A stretch of DNA of 64,000 nucleotides, from contig NZ_CP067377.1 in the NCBI RefSeq assembly GCF_019565455.1, positions 806,001 through 870,000 on the forward strand, given 5' to 3'. The stretch's first letter is position 1. Each line of letters opens with the position of its first letter. The DNA comes from Flavobacterium oreochromis (lineage in GTDB: Bacteria; Bacteroidota; Bacteroidia; Flavobacteriales; Flavobacteriaceae). Below are positions 39,045-49,455 of the stretch, piece after piece. Below the pieces are notes generated by a model that searched no databases, was not told where the DNA came from, and was given only the letters and a program-made list of their open reading frames with translations. The position numbers and the translations under genes were made by a program.

Positions 39045-40522
39045 TTATTGGTTTATAATAGGCAGTAATACTTTAAAAGTAGTTCCTTTATTTAATTTAG
39101 ATTCAAAAGTAATCTTTCCTTGATAATTTTCAATTATATTTTTTATAATGGCTAATCCTAATCCCATACCACTTGTTTTGGTGGTAAATTTTGGTTCAAA
39201 TATCCGCTCAAAATCTTCTGGAGCAATTCCTTTTCCATTATCACATACACTAATAATTGTATCATTTTGTTCTTTTTTACAGATACTAAAATTTTCTTGT
39301 CTTTTTGTTCCTCTGGTATAGATTGAATAGCATTTTTAACTAGATTAGTAATAATACGTATCAGTTGAGTTCTATCAATTTTAGTAATAATTTCTTTTGT
39401 ACTAGAATAATATTCTATATAATCTTCGTTAAAAATATCTAGTGCCATTCTTACGACATCAACAACATTTAGTGTTTCATTTTGCTGCGCAGGCATAGAT
39501 GCAAAATTTGAAAAAGCATTGGCAACAGCACTCATTGTATCTATTTGTTGGATAAGTGTTTTAGAAAAATCAACTACTTTTTGTTTAATATTAGGATCTT
39601 GAGCGTTAAAGCGCATTTCAAAACTTTGAACGGTTAATCGCATAGGGGTCAAGGGGTTTTTTATTTCATGAGCAACTTGTTTAGCCATTTCTCTCCAAGC
39701 TCCTTCTCTTTCACTTTGCGCTAATTTATTAGCACTTTCCTCAAGTTCATCAATCATTTTATTATATGATTGAATAAGCTTATCTATTTCTGAGCTATGA
39801 GTAACTAGATCTATTTTTTTATTTTTTTCAGTAAGACTAGTTTCTGTAAGCCTACGAGAAATCGTTTCGAGGGACTTAGTAATATACCTTGACAAATAAA
39901 AAGCTAACCAAATGGCTAATGAAAACATTCCTAAATATACGCTTCCAAATATGGCTAAAAAGTTTTCTATTTCTTGTTTATAATAACTATCATCCTGTTT
40001 ATACGGAAGTCGTATGATACCAATTGGTTTTTTTTCAATATGATCCATTAGATAACTATAAGAAAAATTATAAACATCTCCTCTAGCCTCTCCTTCTCCT
40101 ATAAATCTATTTTTGTCAGCATGTTTAATTTTATCTAATAAATTATCTGAAATATTAATCGTTATTTGTCCTTCTATTAAAGGTGCTCTTGAATTAATGA
40201 GCATGCGTCCTTGTAAGTCATAGATATCAATTTCTAGATTGTGAATATCTGCTATTTCAAATATCTTATCTTTAAAAATTGATGCTAAATTAGCTGTTAT
40301 TAAAGGATGGGGAGTTGTTTCTAAAACATACTCTATATGCTGCTTAATTTGTTCTTCTTTACGTAATAAGCGTTCTTTATGATATTCTTGGCTTTCATAC
40401 TGAAAATGGAGTATTGAGACTAATGCAATCAGTACAGAAGATATTAATGTTATGAATATTAGAGCAAGAAAAATTCTTGCTCGTAAAGAAAGATTTTTAC
40501 CCCTAAGGAAAACATTTATCAT
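39045..40522 (-). CDS. NtrY-like membrane sensor histidine kinase, one frameshift
   Basis: About 492 aa. Transmembrane helices near 16-40 and 189-211 flank a periplasmic sensor domain; a HAMP segment follows, then the H box REMAKQVAHEIKNPLTPMRL with His285, and the N and G boxes of the ATPase domain. An A6 run near 39280 lacks one A: restored, it reads SVKKEQNDTIISVCDNGKGI and later SGMGLGLAIIKNII, running to a stop at 39045. Without that change the kinase would lose its ATP-binding C-terminus. Its ATG overlaps the hemJ stop (TAATG). No response regulator is in the window. Confidence 0.88.
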
Positions 40523-41070
40523 TATTTTTTCTCTCGTATATTTTTATAAAACTTATAACCTAACATTAAAAGTATAGAAAAAAGGATGATACCTATTACG
40601 CCAAATATCCAATTAATTGCATTTTTTAAAATTACTAAAAAAACAACTGCGAATAAAATAATAGTAGCTCCTTCATTCCATAGTCTAAAAAAAGTAGAAC
40701 TTCTTTTAACTTCATTTTTTTGTAATTGACTAAAGATCTGATGACATTTCAAATGGTACAAATACAAAAGAAAAACAAAAGTTAATTTAACATGCATCCA
40801 TGCTTGTGTAAGCCATACATTTCCAGCATCAGTAAACAGTAACATCCAAAAAGCAAAAATACTTGCTAATATAGCACTTGGCCAAGTTATAATATACCAC
40901 AAGCGGTATTCCATCAACTGATATTGTTTAATTAGAATACTTTGTTCTGGTTCTGTTTTTTCTTTTGCTTCGGCATGATATACGAAAAGTCGTACAACAT
41001 AAAACAATCCTGCAAACCAAGTAATTACAAATATGAGATGTAATGATTTTATATAGTTATATAATTCCAT
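40522..41070 (-). CDS. hemJ: Protoporphyrinogen IX oxidase HemJ (CopD/UPF0093 family)
   Basis: 182 aa with four hydrophobic segments. The conserved N-terminal His lies in YIKSLHLIFVITWFAGLFY, and further family residues are seen in RLWYIITWP and AWMHVKLTFVFLLYLYH. HemJ oxidises protoporphyrinogen IX to protoporphyrin IX in bacteria that lack HemG and HemY. Location beside ferrochelatase in a haem locus supports this over a copper-resistance CopD role. Overlaps the kinase start by one base. Confidence 0.9.
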   Translation of the reverse strand: MELYNYIKSLHLIFVITWFAGLFYVVRLFVYHAEAKEKTEPEQSILIKQYQLMEYRLWYIITWPSAILASIFAFWMLLFTDAGNVWLTQAWMHVKLTFVFLLYLYHLKCHQIFSQLQKNEVKRSSTFFRLWNEGATIILFAVVFLVILKNAINWIFGVIGIILFSILLMLGYKFYKNIREKK

Positions 41071-41195
41071 TCTGCAAAGTTTTTAATTATTTTCAGGTCT
41101 AAATTAGCACTCAAAATTTAAGTCTCTTCATTCTCTAAATCATAAAATATCTCTCAAAATACAAGATCAAGTATTTTTATTAAAACACACATTTT

Positions 41196-42205
41196 TCAAT
41201 TCCACTCTTGAATCCAACTTGCTACAGTCTGCGCCCAATCATCGCGATCATTTAAACAAGCTACTGCTAAGAAATTTTCTCCTCCATGTTCCTTAAAACT
41301 ATGAGCTGCTTCCATTCCTATTTCTTCTAATGTTTCTAAACAATCGGAAACGAAAGCAGGTGTTACAACTGCTAAATTTTTAATTCCTTTTTCAGCTAAA
41401 TCATCAATTGTAGCATCTGTATAAGGTTGTAACCAAGGATCACGTCCTAAACGAGATTGAAAAGAAGTACTATAACTTCCTTCTTTTAACTGCAATATTT
41501 CCGCAGCTTGTCTCGTTGTTTCATAACACTGATGGCGATAACAAAACTCATGTGCCGGAGAAGGAGTTATACAACATTTACCATCAATTGCACAATGTGA
41601 TTTTGTAATATCTGATTTTTTTATATGACGCTCTGGCACTCCATGATAAGAAAACAAGATATGGTCTGCTTTAAAATTAGCTAAAGCTTCTTTAATAGAA
41701 GTAGCTAAATTAGCTATATATTTTTCTCTTTTATAAAAAGCAGGTACTGTTTTAAAGGTCATTGTTGGAAACTTATCCTTACGAATCTCTTCTGCTAAAA
41801 CTAAAATTGTCTCCGTAGTTGCCATAGCAAATTGTGGGTACAAAGGTAAAAGTAATACTTCTGTTACCCCTCTATCATGCAATTGTTGTAATCCTAATTC
41901 TATACTAGGATTACCGTAACGCATAGCAATCTCTACTGGAATATTTACAAGTTCTTGTACTTTTTTTTGCAAACGCTTCGTTAGAACAATTAGAGGAGAT
42001 CCTTCTTCCCACCAAATTTTTTATATGCTGCTGCAGATTTTTTTGGTCGTGTATTTAATATAATTCCTTTTACTAAAAAAGCTCTTAATAGATAAGGCAG
42101 GTCAATTACCCGCTCATCCATTAAAAATTGATCTAAATATTTTTTTACATCTTTTACTTCTGTACTGTCAGGCGAACCTAAATTTACTAATAATACTCCC
42201 CTCAT
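41196..42205 (-). CDS. hemH: Ferrochelatase, one frameshift
   Basis: Inserts Fe2+ into protoporphyrin IX, the last step of haem b synthesis, at the inner face of the membrane. [14 protein letters not shown] is the family start; the second frame has [15 protein letters not shown] with the catalytic His, then [16 protein letters not shown]. The two frames join near 42020 if one A is added to the A6 run: [19 protein letters not shown], where WWEEGSPL is a conserved stretch. Restored length is 336 aa, normal. Follows the divergent AraC-type gene on the same strand by 71 bases. Confidence 0.95.
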
Positions 42206-42276
42206 TTTTATTTTTTTGAAACTTAATGTTTTAAAAGTATAGTTATGCTATACACTTCAATTTATACGGTCTATTT

Positions 42277-43143
42277 TTAATTTACTTTTTCTAATAAATA
42301 CTTTTTAGGTGTGGTACCAAACTTTTTCTTAAATGCTGCAATAAAATGACTGGCTGTACTATAACCTATTTTTAAACCTACTTCGTTTACGTTATAAGAT
42401 CCACTATCTAATAAATTCCTAGCATATTCCATCTTATAATCAAATAGAAATCCATAAACTGTTTCTCCATAAATTTGTTTAAATCCTGTTTTTAATTTTT
42501 TTAAATTTAAACCAACTTGGTCTGCTAATTCTTCTAAACTTGGTGGTTCAGACATATTAGCTATAATAATTTCTTTTGCTTTTTTCAGTTTTTTCACATT
42601 TTCTTCATCTACTAAAAAAGGGCATTGTTCAATATCAGGATCTTCATTTTTATTAAAAAACAAACTTAGGAGCTCATATCCTTTTCCTTTGTAATACAAA
42701 TTTTTAATAGTGGGGTTTAAATTATAGTGAAACATCTGATTCAAAACTATTGCCATAGAAGGTGTAATATTCTCTTCACCATAATATTTTCTATCTCTAT
42801 TTTCTAAACTTAAAAAAGGGATATGATCTGCATCAGTAGTAAACAAACCATGAAATTTTTTAATTGAAATTAATATAGAGATAATCCAAGTTTTAGGCTC
42901 TATTTCTAGATGCAACGGAAGTTCTTTTTCAGGGTTATAGAATAAAAGAGATTTTTCTCCTTCTAATCCTATCGTATAACTACCATTGTTAAAAATAAAT
43001 TTACCTTTTCCTTTTAAACCAAAATGAAACTGAATTAACCCTGTCTTTACTGGGCGTTCATATTTCATAACTTCTTCAGCATCATTCTGAAATCTTAACA
43101 AAACGAATTCATCATTCATTTTTATTTCTTCAGTAGCACCCAT
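42277..43143 (-). CDS. AraC family regulator (PchR-like)
   Basis: 288 aa. N-terminal sensor region rich in beta strands, then two helix-turn-helix motifs at the C-terminus: SLEELADQVGLNLKKLKTGFKQIYGETV and NVNEVGLKIGYSTASHFIAAFKKKFGTTP. The first half of the pair resembles PchR-type AraC regulators, which respond to siderophores or haem-related signals. It is divergent from hemA across a 229-bp gap that holds three TAGCGATA-like sites, and is upstream of hemH, so control of the haem genes is likely. Ligand unknown. Confidence 0.9.
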   Translation of the reverse strand: MGATEEIKMNDEFVLLRFQNDAEEVMKYERPVKTGLIQFHFGLKGKGKFIFNNGSYTIGLEGEKSLLFYNPEKELPLHLEIEPKTWIISILISIKKFHGLFTTDADHIPFLSLENRDRKYYGEENITPSMAIVLNQMFHYNLNPTIKNLYYKGKGYELLSLFFNKNEDPDIEQCPFLVDEENVKKLKKAKEIIIANMSEPPSLEELADQVGLNLKKLKTGFKQIYGETVYGFLFDYKMEYARNLLDSGSYNVNEVGLKIGYSTASHFIAAFKKKFGTTPKKYLLEKVN

Positions 43144-43234
43144 AGCGACATTTTTTTATACAGCTCCTTTTTCAAAACGAATATATTATTTAGAATTATT
43201 CTATACAACAACCTTAAAAACAGCTTATCTAGAA

Positions 43235-43345
43235 CAAAAGTAAGACAAATATCGCTAAAAATTCAAATCGACTATCAAAATAACTTATAGCGATACAAAA
43301 AGTACTTATAGCGTTATTTTGGAAAAACAAAACTAAATACTTTTG
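43235..43345. promoter_or_regulatory. Divergent araC/hemA control region with repeated TAGCGATA sites
   Basis: A minus-strand -7 element (TACTTTTG, 43242-43235) faces the araC-type gene and a plus-strand one (TACTTTTG, 43338-43345) faces hemA. Between them lie TATCGCTA (43250-43257), and two direct repeats ACTTATAGCGATA (43283-43295) and ACTTATAGCGTTA (43304-43316) with starts exactly 21 bp apart, the spacing of paired AraC-family half-sites. Confidence 0.65.
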
Positions 43346-43372
43346 TTTGTAGAAAATTTGATTAGGATTTTA

Positions 43373-44620
43373 ATGACACAGAATATTCCCTCAAAATCTG
43401 CCACTTTTTACGCAATTGGTTTGAGTTATCTAAAAGCAGATGCTGAAATGCGAGGAAAATTTAGTTTAGATGAACAGGCTAAAACTAAATTAATCCAACA
43501 GGCTAAAGAAGATGGTTTGGAAAGTTTAATCGTTACTTCTACTTGTAACCGAACTGAAATATACGGGTTTGCACAACACCCATTCCAATTAATTAAATTA
43601 CTTTGCGAAAATAGCCAAGGTACCGTTGAAGACTTTCAAAAGGTAGCTTATGTCTATAAAAACAAAGAAGCTATAAATCATTTATTCAGAGTAGGAACAG
43701 GTTTAGATAGTCAGATTTTAGGAGATTTCGAAATCATTTCACAAATCAAAAACGCTTTCGTCTTATCTAAAGAATACGAAATAGCAAATGCCTATATGGA
43801 ACGCTTAGTAAATTCAGTGATTCAGGCAAGTAAACGTGTAAAAAATGAAACTGAGATATCTTCAGGAGCTACTTCTGTTTCTTTTGCATCTGTTCAGTAT
43901 ATCTTCAAAACAGTTCCGGACATATCTGATAAAAATATTTTGCTTTTTGGCACAGGAAAAATTGGTCGAAACACTTGCGAAAATTTAGTAAAACATAGTA
44001 AACATGATCATATTACCTTAATTAACCGCACAAAAGATAAAGCAGAAAAATTAGCAAAAAAACTAGATTTAATTGTAAAAGATTATGCTGATTTACAAGA
44101 AGAAATTCAAAAAGCAGACGTTCTAGTAGTGGCGACAGGAGCACAAAATCCAACAGTTGACAAGACAATCTTAAATCTTAAAAAACCCTTATTAATTCTA
44201 GATCTATCAATACCTAAAAATGTTAACGAAAACGTTCAGGATATTGAAGGAGTAACACTAATTCACATGGATCATTTGTCTCAAATTACAGATGAAACAT
44301 TAGAGAATCGCAAAAAATTCATTCCACAAGCAGAAGCTATAATTGAAGAAATTCAGGATGAATTCATCACTTGGACAAAAGGTCGTAAATATGCACCAAC
44401 CATACATGCCCTAAAAGCTAAACTACAATCAATAAAAGAATTAGAAATGGCGTATCAACGCAAAAAAATGTCTAATTTTGATGAAGAACAAGCAGAAATC
44501 ATAAGTAATCGAATTATTCAAAAAATAACTAATCATTTTGCAAATCACCTGAAAGATGAAAACACCTCAGTTGATGAAAGTGTAGATTGGATTCAGAAAG
44601 TTTTTCAACTGAACGGATAG
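43373..44620 (+). CDS. hemA: Glutamyl-tRNA reductase
   Basis: 415 aa from the ATG at 43373 (MTQNIPSKSATFYAIGLSY); an upstream in-frame start at 43343 overlaps the -7 element and is rejected. It reduces Glu-tRNA to glutamate-1-semialdehyde, the first committed step of C5 haem synthesis. Catalytic Cys in STCNRTEIYG near 50, SGQ-type region GTGLDSQILGDFEII near 107, NADPH motif LLFGTGKIGRNT near 190 and the C-terminal dimerisation helices. Frame intact. First gene of the right-hand haem arm. Confidence 0.97.
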   Translation: MTQNIPSKSATFYAIGLSYLKADAEMRGKFSLDEQAKTKLIQQAKEDGLESLIVTSTCNRTEIYGFAQHPFQLIKLLCENSQGTVEDFQKVAYVYKNKEAINHLFRVGTGLDSQILGDFEIISQIKNAFVLSKEYEIANAYMERLVNSVIQASKRVKNETEISSGATSVSFASVQYIFKTVPDISDKNILLFGTGKIGRNTCENLVKHSKHDHITLINRTKDKAEKLAKKLDLIVKDYADLQEEIQKADVLVVATGAQNPTVDKTILNLKKPLLILDLSIPKNVNENVQDIEGVTLIHMDHLSQITDETLENRKKFIPQAEAIIEEIQDEFITWTKGRKYAPTIHALKAKLQSIKELEMAYQRKKMSNFDEEQAEIISNRIIQKITNHFANHLKDENTSVDESVDWIQKVFQLNG

Positions 44621-44903
44621 AATGATTTAAAACATTATTTTTTATAATAAATTAAGGTAATTACTAAATTTATCTCATATTTTTGTTAGGTTCTCTACAG
44701 AAACTAAAAAGACTGAATTAGAACATTTTACAATACAAAATTAAAATAAAGTAATGACAAGCCATTAAACAAAACACAGATAATATACTTGTTTTAATAG
44801 CTAAGAGTTAATTTATTAGTAAGTAATCGTGAAAATAATTACTTAGAATATAAAATATCAGAAAGGAATTAACTAAAATTACTAGTAATAAATTAGTTCC
44901 TTA

Positions 44904-45845
44904 ATGATTAAATTAAGAATGAAGGAAAAGAAAATAAAAATCGGAACTCGTGATAGCGAACTAGCCTTATGGCAAGCACACACGGTAGAAAAACAATTAA
45001 ATGATTTAGGCTATCAAACAGAAATTGTAGCAGTAAAATCGCAAGGAGATATTATCTTAGATAAACCCTTGTATGAATTAGGAATTACAGGAATTTTTAC
45101 TAAAACACTAGATATTGCAATGATATCTGGTCAAGTAGATATAGCTGTACATTCTATGAAAGATGTTCCTACTGCTTTACCACAAGGAATAGTACAAGCT
45201 GCTGTTTTAGAAAGAGCTAATACTGCTGACATTTTAGTTCACAAAGGAAATACCGATTTTTTAAACAATCATACTACAATTGCTACAGGAAGTTTGCGCC
45301 GTCAAGCACAATGGCTACACAAATATCCACAAAACAAAACAGTTGACTTAAGAGGAAACGTAAATACACGCCTTCAAAAATTAAAAGACAATAATTGGGC
45401 TGGAGCTATTTTTGCATCAGCAGGTCTAGAGCGTTTAAATTTAAAACCAGAAACGACAATTTCTTTAGACTGGATGATTCCAGCACCCGCACAAGGAGCT
45501 ATGATGGTGGTAGCTATGGGAGAAGACACATTTTCTTTAGAAGCCTTATCGGAACTAAATCATATAGAAACTGAAATTTGCACTTATATCGAACGTCAGT
45601 TCCTACGTACTTTAGAAGGAGGTTGTACTGCTCCTATTGGCGCTTTAGCAAATTATAATGAAACGACAGACCAAATTGATTTTAAAGGAGCCTTATTTTC
45701 GATTGATGGTCAGCAAAAAATAGCTATTGAACGTTCTTTTAATGTTTCCGAATGGAAGAAATTAGGCTTGAATTGCGCTAAAGAAATTTTAGAAAATGGT
45801 GGTAATAAGTTAATGAAAGAAATAAAAGAAAAACTTAAGAAATAG
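44904..45845 (+). CDS. hemC: Porphobilinogen deaminase (hydroxymethylbilane synthase)
   Basis: 313 aa from the first ATG; an in-frame ATG at 44919 (MKEKKIKIGTRDSELALWQ) is an equally good start. Polymerises four porphobilinogens to hydroxymethylbilane. Seen: AVHSMKDVPTALPQG near 80, SLRRQAQWLHKYP near 132 and the dipyrromethane-cofactor Cys in TLEGGCTAPIGA near 240. The 283-bp gap from hemA is AT-rich with no recognisable feature. hemD follows three bases later. Confidence 0.97.
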   Translation: MIKLRMKEKKIKIGTRDSELALWQAHTVEKQLNDLGYQTEIVAVKSQGDIILDKPLYELGITGIFTKTLDIAMISGQVDIAVHSMKDVPTALPQGIVQAAVLERANTADILVHKGNTDFLNNHTTIATGSLRRQAQWLHKYPQNKTVDLRGNVNTRLQKLKDNNWAGAIFASAGLERLNLKPETTISLDWMIPAPAQGAMMVVAMGEDTFSLEALSELNHIETEICTYIERQFLRTLEGGCTAPIGALANYNETTDQIDFKGALFSIDGQQKIAIERSFNVSEWKKLGLNCAKEILENGGNKLMKEIKEKLKK

Positions 45846-45848
45846 TTT

Positions 45849-46523
45849 GTGACCAAGAGCATCAGAATAGTATCTACAAAAAAACTGCTTATTAGTCAAA
45901 AGCAATTTTTATTAAATACTAAATTATCAGTCATTGACGCTGATTTTATTTCAATCAGACCGAAACATGCTACCTTTGAAACACTAGAAGAAATACTACT
46001 TTTCACTAGTCAAAATGCAGTAAAAGCTATTTTAGAATTTAATAATGTAGAAAAAATAAAAAACAAGAGAATTTTTTGCGTTGGAAACAAAACTAAAGTT
46101 TTATTACAAAACCAAGGTTTTAATGTTGAAGCTACCGCAAATTATGCTACTGAATTAGCGGAAATAATCTCTTCAAAATACCCAAACCATAGTTATACTT
46201 TTTTTAGTGGAAATTTGAGACAAGATGCTTTACCAAAAAAATTAAAAGAAGCTAAAATAATATTGAAAGAAATTGAGGTATACGAAACAGTTTTAACACC
46301 ACTAAAAGTAAAAACTAAAGTAGATGGCATATTATTTTATAGTCCATCAGGAGTCGAAAGTTATTTAAAAGAAAATAAAATTACGAATGAAGCATGCTTC
46401 TGTATTGGCAAAACCACAGCAAAAGCATTAGAAGGATTCACTAAAAATATCATAATTGCTAATGAACCCTCTATTGAAAATGTAATTACAACGTGTATTA
46501 ATTATTTTAGCCATAAATATTAG
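45849..46523 (+). CDS. hemD: Uroporphyrinogen-III synthase
   Basis: 224 aa from a GTG start, three bases after hemC. HemD enzymes are highly divergent; recognition rests on the two-lobe alpha/beta layout with LLFTSQNAVKAILEF near 55 and ILFYSPSGVESYLKEN near 160, and on position between hemC and hemE. It cyclises hydroxymethylbilane with inversion of ring D to the type III isomer. Confidence 0.9.
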   Translation: MTKSIRIVSTKKLLISQKQFLLNTKLSVIDADFISIRPKHATFETLEEILLFTSQNAVKAILEFNNVEKIKNKRIFCVGNKTKVLLQNQGFNVEATANYATELAEIISSKYPNHSYTFFSGNLRQDALPKKLKEAKIILKEIEVYETVLTPLKVKTKVDGILFYSPSGVESYLKENKITNEACFCIGKTTAKALEGFTKNIIIANEPSIENVITTCINYFSHKY

Positions 46524-46583
46524 GCTATATACAAAAAAACAAAAAAGCTTAGAGCCTATAGCTTAAGCACAAAATAAAATTTT

Positions 46584-47609
46584 ATGATTAAAAACGACCT
46601 ATTTCTAAGAGCATTAAAAGGAGAAAGCGTAGAACGTCCACCTGTATGGATGATGCGTCAAGCAGGAAGATACTTACCTGAATTCAGAGCACTACGAGAT
46701 AAATATGATTTTTTCACACGTTGTGAAACACCTGAATTAGCAGCTGAAATAACAGTTCAACCTATTCGCATAGTAAAACCTGATGCTGCGATTCTATTTT
46801 CTGACATTCTAGTAGTCCCAAGAGCAATGGGAATTGATGTAGAATTAAAAGATAATATTGGTCCGATTATACCTAATCCAATCCGTTCGATAGAACAAGT
46901 AAATCAAGTATATATACCTGAAATCAAAGAATCTTTAGGTTATGTAATGGATGCTATCAAACTAACTAAAGAAATGCTAAATAACGAAGTTCCATTAATT
47001 GGTTTTGCTGGATCTCCTTGGACAATCTTTTGTTATGCTGTGGAAGGAAAAGGATCTAAAAGTTATGATACTGCCAAAGGATTTTGCTTTTCTCAACCTG
47101 AAGCTGCCCATGCATTATTACAAAAAATTACAGATACCACCATTTTATACCTAAAAGAAAAAGTAGCTAATGGTTGTAATGCCATTCAAGTTTTTGATTC
47201 TTGGGGAGGTATGCTATCACCTATAGATTATCAAGAATTCTCATGGAAATACATTAACCAAATTGTAGAAGCACTGGCTCCTATAACAGAGGTAATTGTT
47301 TTTGGAAAAGGTTGCTGGTTTGCATTAAACGAAATGTCTAAATCAAAAGCATCCGCTCTAGGTGTAGACTGGACTTGTTCACCTAAAAATGCCCGTTATT
47401 TAACAGGAGGAAACATTACATTACAAGGAAATTTTGATCCATCTCGATTATTATCTCCAATACCTACTATCAAAAAAATGGTACACGAGATGATTGATGA
47501 ATTTGGAAAAGACAAATACATTGTAAACTTAGGTCATGGTATTTTACCTAATATTCCTGTTGATCATGCAAAAGCATTTATAGAAGCGGTAAAAGAATAT
47601 CAAAAATAA
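46584..47609 (+). CDS. hemE: Uroporphyrinogen decarboxylase
   Basis: 341 aa. Removes four carboxyl groups from uroporphyrinogen III to give coproporphyrinogen III without a cofactor. The N-terminal signature [17 protein letters not shown] near 21 and [16 protein letters not shown] near 140 are both clear, as is [14 protein letters not shown] near the end. Frame intact. It lies 60 bases after hemD, and the sequence after it (47610-47893) is AT-rich with one further TATAGCGTTA at 47635. Confidence 0.98.
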   Translation: MIKNDLFLRALKGESVERPPVWMMRQAGRYLPEFRALRDKYDFFTRCETPELAAEITVQPIRIVKPDAAILFSDILVVPRAMGIDVELKDNIGPIIPNPIRSIEQVNQVYIPEIKESLGYVMDAIKLTKEMLNNEVPLIGFAGSPWTIFCYAVEGKGSKSYDTAKGFCFSQPEAAHALLQKITDTTILYLKEKVANGCNAIQVFDSWGGMLSPIDYQEFSWKYINQIVEALAPITEVIVFGKGCWFALNEMSKSKASALGVDWTCSPKNARYLTGGNITLQGNFDPSRLLSPIPTIKKMVHEMIDEFGKDKYIVNLGHGILPNIPVDHAKAFIEAVKEYQK

Positions 47610-47893
47610 TCTAAAGACATAAGAATACAACTAATATAGCGTTAATCCCTATAGGATATAGTATTAAAATCAATCCTCGTTCATAACAAGACTCATTATT
47701 TTAGAGCTCTAAAATAAAAGATATAAAACAAGAATGATTAAGCTTCCTAAACAGGAAAAACTATTTTTAGTATTATTCATAATATAATAATATTTTTTTA
47801 TTAATAAGATTATATATAAAACAGTTCTAAATCCATTAGAATATAACTGTGAAATAAAATTATAAAAAAATTCACAAAACAAAACAGCACAAT

Positions 47894-48481
47894 ATGCAAG
47901 TACTATCTAACAAAATAGATACAAAATTCAAAAAGTATATAAAATATTTTATATACTTTTTTGCCATAAATATTTATTCACAAACCACAATTAAAGGAAA
48001 CATAAGCACAATTGTGGGAATACCACAAGTAGGAATAGAAACTAAAATAGGGCAAAAATTAACTTTTCAAGCAGATGTTATGACTTCTTTATGGGAATCT
48101 GTTAATAATGCTCCTCAAAAATTTATAATCTTCATTCCAGAAGTAAGATATCAGTTTAACACCCTTGAAAAAGGATTCTACATAGGAGGACATATTGGAG
48201 GATCAAGTTATAAAATGCAAAAATGGAACTATATAAATTCAGGAAAATATCAAGAAGGTTATAGTTTACTATTAGGAGCAACAATAGGTTTTAAGGTACC
48301 TATCAATAATTCTTTTTCAATAGATCTTTTTGTAGGTGGTGGTTCACAACAAGGATTTTATAAAGGATATTATTTAGAAACAGGCGAACGATACGAAACA
48401 GCTGATAATTTTAATAAAAGCGGTGAATGGTTACCTTATAGAGGAGGTGTTATGATTTGCTATAAACTTGGTAAAAAATAA
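47894..48481 (+). CDS. DUF3575-like outer membrane protein
   Basis: 195 aa with a signal peptide (FIYFFAINIYSQ) after a short basic leader. The rest is beta-strand rich with the DUF3575 pattern: GIETKIGQKLTFQADVMTSLW, FIPEVRYQFNTLEKGFYIGGHIGGSSY and LLGATIGFKVPINNSFSIDLFVGGG. It is a predicted small barrel in the outer membrane, function unknown. It interrupts the haem series between hemE and hemF, which share its strand, with a 284-bp gap upstream and 67 bases downstream. Confidence 0.78.
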   Translation: MQVLSNKIDTKFKKYIKYFIYFFAINIYSQTTIKGNISTIVGIPQVGIETKIGQKLTFQADVMTSLWESVNNAPQKFIIFIPEVRYQFNTLEKGFYIGGHIGGSSYKMQKWNYINSGKYQEGYSLLLGATIGFKVPINNSFSIDLFVGGGSQQGFYKGYYLETGERYETADNFNKSGEWLPYRGGVMICYKLGKK

Positions 48482-48548
48482 TAAAAACCAAGTAACTTTA
48501 ATAATATTTTGCATACATAAATCAAATATCTGATAATACTAAAAGTTA

Positions 48549-49454
48549 ATGAAAAATAGATTTTATACATACATACAGAATCTTCAAGACCAAATTTGTA
48601 AAGGATTAGAAGATATAGATGGAAAAGCAAAATTCCATCAAGATTTATGGGATAGACCTGAAGGCGGTGGTGGTCGTACTCGTGTAATTGAAAACGGAAA
48701 TGTTTTTGAAAAAGGAGGAGTAAATATTTCCGCTGTTTATGGAAAATTACCTGATACCATGCAAAAAATGTTTAATGTTGGAGAGGCTGATTTTTTTGCC
48801 TGTGGATTAAGCTTAGTAATACATCCCAAAAACCCAATGGTTCCAACTGTTCATGCAAATTGGCGCTATTTTGAAATGTACGATGATAACGGAAACATCA
48901 TCAATCAATGGTTTGGTGGAGGACAAGATTTAACACCTTATTATCTATTTGAAGAAGACGCTATTCATTTTCATACAATATGCAAAACAGCTTGTGACAA
49001 ACATAATCCAGAATTTTATCCTAATTATAAAAAAAAATGTGATGACTATTTCTGGAATACACATAGAAATGAAGCTCGAGGTATAGGCGGACTATTTTTT
49101 GACTACTTAAAAGCAACTGAATCCATGTCTATGGAAAACTGGTACGACTTCGTTACAGAAGTTGGAAACAGCTTTTTAAATGCTTATTTACCAATTGTTC
49201 AAAAAAGAAAAGACTTAACTTATAGTCAAGCAAACCGTACTTGGCAAGAAATTCGTAGAGGTCGTTATGTAGAATTTAATTTAGTACACGATAAAGGCAC
49301 TTTATTCGGCTTAAAAACTAATGGTAGAATTGAAAGTATCCTAATGAGTTTACCTCCTCATGTACAATGGGTATATGATCACCATCCAGAAGTAAATAGC
49401 GAGGAAGAAAAATTGATAAAAACCTTATCAAAACCAATAGATTGGCTAGAGTAA
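48549..49454 (+). CDS. hemF: Oxygen-dependent coproporphyrinogen-III oxidase
   Basis: 301 aa. Decarboxylates two propionates of coproporphyrinogen III to vinyl groups using O2. Signature features: WDRPEGGGGRTRVIENG near 37, HANWRYFEMYDDNG near 100, FGGGQDLTPYYLFEEDA near 122 and HRNEARGIGGLFFDYL near 175, with WQEIRRGRYVEFNLVHDKGT toward the end. An aerobic lifestyle is implied unless a HemN/HemW exists elsewhere. The DUF4421 gene starts two bases later. Confidence 0.98.
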   Translation: MKNRFYTYIQNLQDQICKGLEDIDGKAKFHQDLWDRPEGGGGRTRVIENGNVFEKGGVNISAVYGKLPDTMQKMFNVGEADFFACGLSLVIHPKNPMVPTVHANWRYFEMYDDNGNIINQWFGGGQDLTPYYLFEEDAIHFHTICKTACDKHNPEFYPNYKKKCDDYFWNTHRNEARGIGGLFFDYLKATESMSMENWYDFVTEVGNSFLNAYLPIVQKRKDLTYSQANRTWQEIRRGRYVEFNLVHDKGTLFGLKTNGRIESILMSLPPHVQWVYDHHPEVNSEEEKLIKTLSKPIDWLE

Positions 49455-49455
49455 T

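Noticed and set aside
47635..47644. A further AraC site (TATAGCGTTA) after hemE
   Set aside because: Only one copy is present with no partner 21 bp away, so it could be chance; noted only in the hemE entry.
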